A DNA stretch of 6,239 bases from Oligoflexus sp. Lineage in GTDB: Bacteria > Bdellovibrionota_B > Oligoflexia > Oligoflexales > Oligoflexaceae. Below the pieces are notes generated by a model that had not been told where the DNA came from, did not search any database, and saw only the letters and a list, made by a program, of their open reading frames with translations. Location of the stretch: the NCBI GenBank assembly GCA_030151925.1, contig JASLCY010000170.1:1-6239 (forward strand), written 5' to 3'. This document shows positions 4,045-6,239 of the stretch, in pieces. A program made the position numbers and the translations under genes. Each line of letters starts with the position of its first letter. The stretch's first letter is position 1.

Positions 4045-6061
4045 AGAGTTTAACGCTGTAGACGAAGCTCGCTTTGGGAGCTCTCAGCCAACGTTCCGTG
4101 ATGACGCCGTGCAAGGCCTTCGCCGATTTGGAATCAACGTAATCCTTGATGAGCTTCGCCGCGAGTTTTTTATCGCCGCGGGCCTTGATGCCGACGACGG
4201 TCTTGGCGAGGCCGGGAACGGCCGCCTTGAACTTCGCCGGATCGATATTGATGCAACCTTTGTCCTGGCCGTTCGCCGCGACGGCCGCCGGATTCCAGCT
4301 CACCGCCTTCTCCTTCAGCAGATAACCGAGCTGGATGGCCGAGAGCTGGCTATAAGGCTTCGATTTGCCCTGCGCATCATACATGCCGTTCGAAATCTGG
4401 CCGAAGGCCCAGGTCGCCCACGAGCGATAGGACTGTTCCACCAGGGTTTTATCGAGCATCTGCCGATCGAGGAGCCAATCCGAGAAGAACAGCGCGCCGG
4501 TTTCCGCCTTGAGCTCCTCGAGCATCGCGGCGGTCGGTCCGCCGAAGATCTGATCGTCGGTCTTGCCGTTGACTTTGTATTCGTGCGAGGGACCGAGGTT
4601 ATGCGAGGCTTCGTGCAGCAAGGTGTCGAGCAGCAGGGCCTCGTCGTTCTCCGCATAGTCTTTCATGGTCTCGGAGCAGAACAGCGACTGCGCGAGCTTA
4701 TTCGAATCGCTGCGGCTGTCGGCATCCTTGTAGAAATTGGTCATGGCCACCGTGCGGCCGCGGCCCTCGTTCGCGACCGGTCCCCAGTTCGGCAGGCTCT
4801 GGCCGATGGTCGCTCCGGTAGGAGCCCTGTCGTCGCCGGCGTTCAGGACGATATCGATGAAGTCGGGCAGGTGGAACGAGACCGGCTTCACCTTGTAAGG
4901 TTTGCCCGCGACGTCCGCATAGGCCTTCTCCATATCGTTCTTCAGCGGATCGAGCTTCTTCTGCCAGGCGAGGGAAGCGGTGTTGATGCGCGCGAACGAA
5001 ACGTGGAAACCCGCTTTCCGCGAACAGGGATCGGCGTAGGTCTCGTCCGGGCCGACCCGGAGATACCATTTCGAATTCTGGGTGTTCATCTTCGCCCAGG
5101 CTTCGTCCGCCGGCAGCCAGTTGTTGTCGAGGAAGGCCTGCGCGGCCGCGAGGAGATAAGCCCTCAGCGCCTGCTCGTCGGGGCTCTTGATCGCGTCGGC
5201 CGCGGCCTTGAGGGCTTTCGAAACCTCTTCCATATCGGCCTTGAACGCGGTGGAATAAGGCACCGGCGCGAGCTTGCCGTCCTTATCCTGGCTCACGACC
5301 ACGAACGGCGAGAGCAGGGCGTCGGCGTCCGGGCGTTTTTGAAGGGTCGCGCAGAACTTCGGATCCTTGGCTTGGAGATCGGCGGGATACATGCCGGAGA
5401 TCGGCTTCGGAAACGTCGGGATCGCATTGCAATCGGGATCGTGCTCGGTCTTGGGCGCAACGCACCAGGGCGATTGGTTGCGGAAGAAGAGCATCTGGCT
5501 CGCGGTGTCGTCGGCCGCGATCTGGTTCTTCAGCTCGCTGACGCCCTTCTGCTTCGCATAGATCCTCTCGATCGCTATCGCGGCCTCGAATACGTGGCGG
5601 ACGATCGCCTTGTCTTCGTCGCCCAGCTTGGTGAAATCAGCCTGGACGAGCGTCGGGCGACCCTGGCGAAGTTCTTCGCGGACCGCGGCGCGGCGTTTTT
5701 CTTCCCGCGTGTTCGCGGCCGGAACCGGCGCCTGCGCGGCCTTCACGATCTTCGCATAGGCTTCCGCGAAGGCGGGCGTGAAAGCGCCGTCTTTGGTCCA
5801 CGCGACCGTAGAGCTTTCCGGAAGGCCCCAGTAACCGGCGACTTCATCCGGGTCGACTGCTTTATCGCTATTTTTATCTTCGACCCAGAAGAGCGGCAGC
5901 TTCAGCTCGGCGGCGAGACGATTGAAGTCCGCGCGCGGCACGATGTTCGTGGGGAAAGCTGCGGCGGCGGTCTGCGATTGGTCCTTGGCGTGATCATGAG
6001 CGCAGCCCAGCGCGAGCGCGAGGGGCAGAGTGAGAACTAAGTTCAGACGGCGGTGTGCCAT
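4043..6061 (-). CDS. Putative lipoprotein zinc peptidase, M49 (dipeptidyl-peptidase III)-like, with an EF-hand-like loop
   Basis: The 672-aa product has a lipoprotein-type signal (MAHRRLNLVLTLPLALALGC, Cys20), so it should be anchored outside the cytoplasm. Residues 62-73, DKNSDKAVDPDE, fit the EF-hand calcium loop at positions 1, 3, 5, 8 and 12, with Lys replacing the usual Gly at 6. Further on come FFRNQSPWC and a nearby DPDCNAIP, a cysteine pair, then LPNW (423-426). The zinc motif is H483-E-A-S-H487, followed by NLGPSHEY and, after an acidic loop, E515-E516-L-K-A-E520. HExxH plus a downstream EExxAE matches the logic of M49 enzymes (HELLGH and EECRAE), where the second Glu is the third zinc ligand. 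M49-related bacterial proteins with HExSHxLGP and EExKAD are a closer fit. I infer a metal-dependent hydrolase; substrate unknown. The in-frame codon at 6082 is TTG with no ribosome site, so the ATG at 6061 is preferred. The gene ends at a shared terminator. Confidence 0.8.
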   Translation of the reverse strand: MAHRRLNLVLTLPLALALGCAHDHAKDQSQTAAAAFPTNIVPRADFNRLAAELKLPLFWVEDKNSDKAVDPDEVAGYWGLPESSTVAWTKDGAFTPAFAEAYAKIVKAAQAPVPAANTREEKRRAAVREELRQGRPTLVQADFTKLGDEDKAIVRHVFEAAIAIERIYAKQKGVSELKNQIAADDTASQMLFFRNQSPWCVAPKTEHDPDCNAIPTFPKPISGMYPADLQAKDPKFCATLQKRPDADALLSPFVVVSQDKDGKLAPVPYSTAFKADMEEVSKALKAAADAIKSPDEQALRAYLLAAAQAFLDNNWLPADEAWAKMNTQNSKWYLRVGPDETYADPCSRKAGFHVSFARINTASLAWQKKLDPLKNDMEKAYADVAGKPYKVKPVSFHLPDFIDIVLNAGDDRAPTGATIGQSLPNWGPVANEGRGRTVAMTNFYKDADSRSDSNKLAQSLFCSETMKDYAENDEALLLDTLLHEASHNLGPSHEYKVNGKTDDQIFGGPTAAMLEELKAETGALFFSDWLLDRQMLDKTLVEQSYRSWATWAFGQISNGMYDAQGKSKPYSQLSAIQLGYLLKEKAVSWNPAAVAANGQDKGCINIDPAKFKAAVPGLAKTVVGIKARGDKKLAAKLIKDYVDSKSAKALHGVITERWLRAPKASFVYSVKL

Positions 6062-6067
6062 ACGATG

Positions 6068-6073
6068 CCTTTC
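6068..6073 (-). promoter_or_regulatory. Ribosome-binding site fixing the peptidase-like gene start at 6061
   Basis: Read on the - strand, GAAAGG ends 6 nt before the ATG at 6061-6059. The ATG is followed by a compact basic and hydrophobic signal peptide. This favours 6061 over the in-frame TTG at 6082, which has an AT-rich upstream region without a purine box. Confidence 0.6.
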
Positions 6074-6172
6074 GTCGAGCAAAAATAATAATCAGGTTAT
6101 GCTCTTACGACGAAACCAGGCGAGTTACAAGGCTTGATGAACTACCAGTACCCCTAAAGTGGCGCGGTTTCC

Positions 6173-6220
6173 AAAGCAAAACTTCCGGAACAATTCCGTG
6201 GTCTCTGCTTTTTCTTTTTT
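6173..6220 (+). terminator. Possible terminator-like hairpin with long T-tract upstream of the peptidase-like gene
   Basis: An inner stem CGGAA (6186-6190) and TTCCG (6194-6198) with a CAA loop sits inside an outer pairing AAAGCA (6173-6178) with TGCTTT (6206-6211). TTTCTTTTTT (6211-6220) follows. The T-tract is strong but the stem is short and interrupted. No + strand gene precedes it in the window, so it could end an unseen small transcript from 6083-6172 or simply be T-rich sequence. No promoter for the - strand gene is convincing in 6062-6239. Confidence 0.3.
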
Positions 6221-6239
6221 GACGCCTCATCGCCAGGAG
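6221..6239 (+). repeat. Near copy of the terminator-loop motif at the window edge, copy 2
   Basis: GACGCCTCATCGCCAGGAG closely matches the terminator loop at 4002-4020 (TGACC ACCTCATCCGCCAGGA). The window ends here, so it is not visible whether this copy also sits in a hairpin loop. Confidence 0.3.

Noticed and set aside
4109..6040. A 643-codon open frame on the + strand, antisense to the peptidase-like gene
   Set aside because: It is very rich in Arg, Gly and Leu with no recognisable motif, has no good start signal, and is expected from GC-rich codon bias opposite a long gene. The - strand frame has a signal peptide, HEASH and EELKAE.
274..6061. Reading the window as one multi-gene defence or secretion system
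   Set aside because: Apart from xseA-xseB, gene directions alternate, terminators or divergent promoters separate units, and no effector, sensor or mobile-element gene is present. Nothing in the sequence ties the genes into one system.
6062..6082. TTG start extending the peptidase-like protein by seven residues
   Set aside because: Non-ATG codon without a purine box; the ATG at 6061 has GAAAGG 6 nt upstream and starts the signal peptide properly.

Overview
The window reads as ordinary chromosome from a GC-rich Gram-negative bacterium. The long coding regions are visibly GC-rich with G/C-ending codons, while the gaps between genes are AT-rich. Three of the five complete genes encode proteins with lipoprotein signal peptides. 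The exonuclease VII large subunit is divergent, and together with this lipoprotein load it suggests a deltaproteobacterium-like lineage (Bdellovibrionota/Oligoflexia or Myxococcota). That placement is inference; no rRNA or other marker gene is present.

Layout. (1) 2-163 is the 3' end of an unrecognised, less GC-rich gene on the + strand. (2) 274-2384 is a two-gene operon, xseA-xseB, with overlapping start and stop codons, encoding exonuclease VII. Its large subunit is unusually long (635 aa). It carries an N-terminal add-on domain, a Gly/Ala-rich linker, the usual OB-fold and catalytic core, and a coiled coil built from about seven 22-residue repeats. (3) 2385-2936 (- strand) is a putative lipoprotein with a staphylococcal-nuclease-like fold that seems to have lost its catalytic residues. 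Its stop codon abuts the xseB stop with no gap. (4) 2937-3229 is a divergent regulatory region. (5) 3230-3949 (+) is a lipoprotein with a low-complexity tether and a C-terminal domain carrying a FED...DHDYND signature. (6) 3981-4044 is a strong bidirectional terminator. (7) 4043-6061 (- strand) is a large lipoprotein with a zinc-peptidase HEASH motif, a downstream EELKAE motif and an EF-hand-like loop, resembling dipeptidyl-peptidase III (M49) relatives. (8) 6062-6239 is non-coding upstream sequence with a terminator-like hairpin and a short motif also found in the terminator loop at 3981-4044.

How the genes work together. Only xseA and xseB have a clear functional link: they form the ssDNA exonuclease that trims single-stranded ends in repair. 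The three lipoprotein genes look like independent cell-envelope genes, each with its own start signals. I see no mobile element, CRISPR array, tRNA or rRNA, and no evidence that the window forms one multi-gene system. The most unusual features are the architecture of XseA, the apparently inactive nuclease-fold lipoprotein beside it, and the EF-hand/M49-like lipoprotein.
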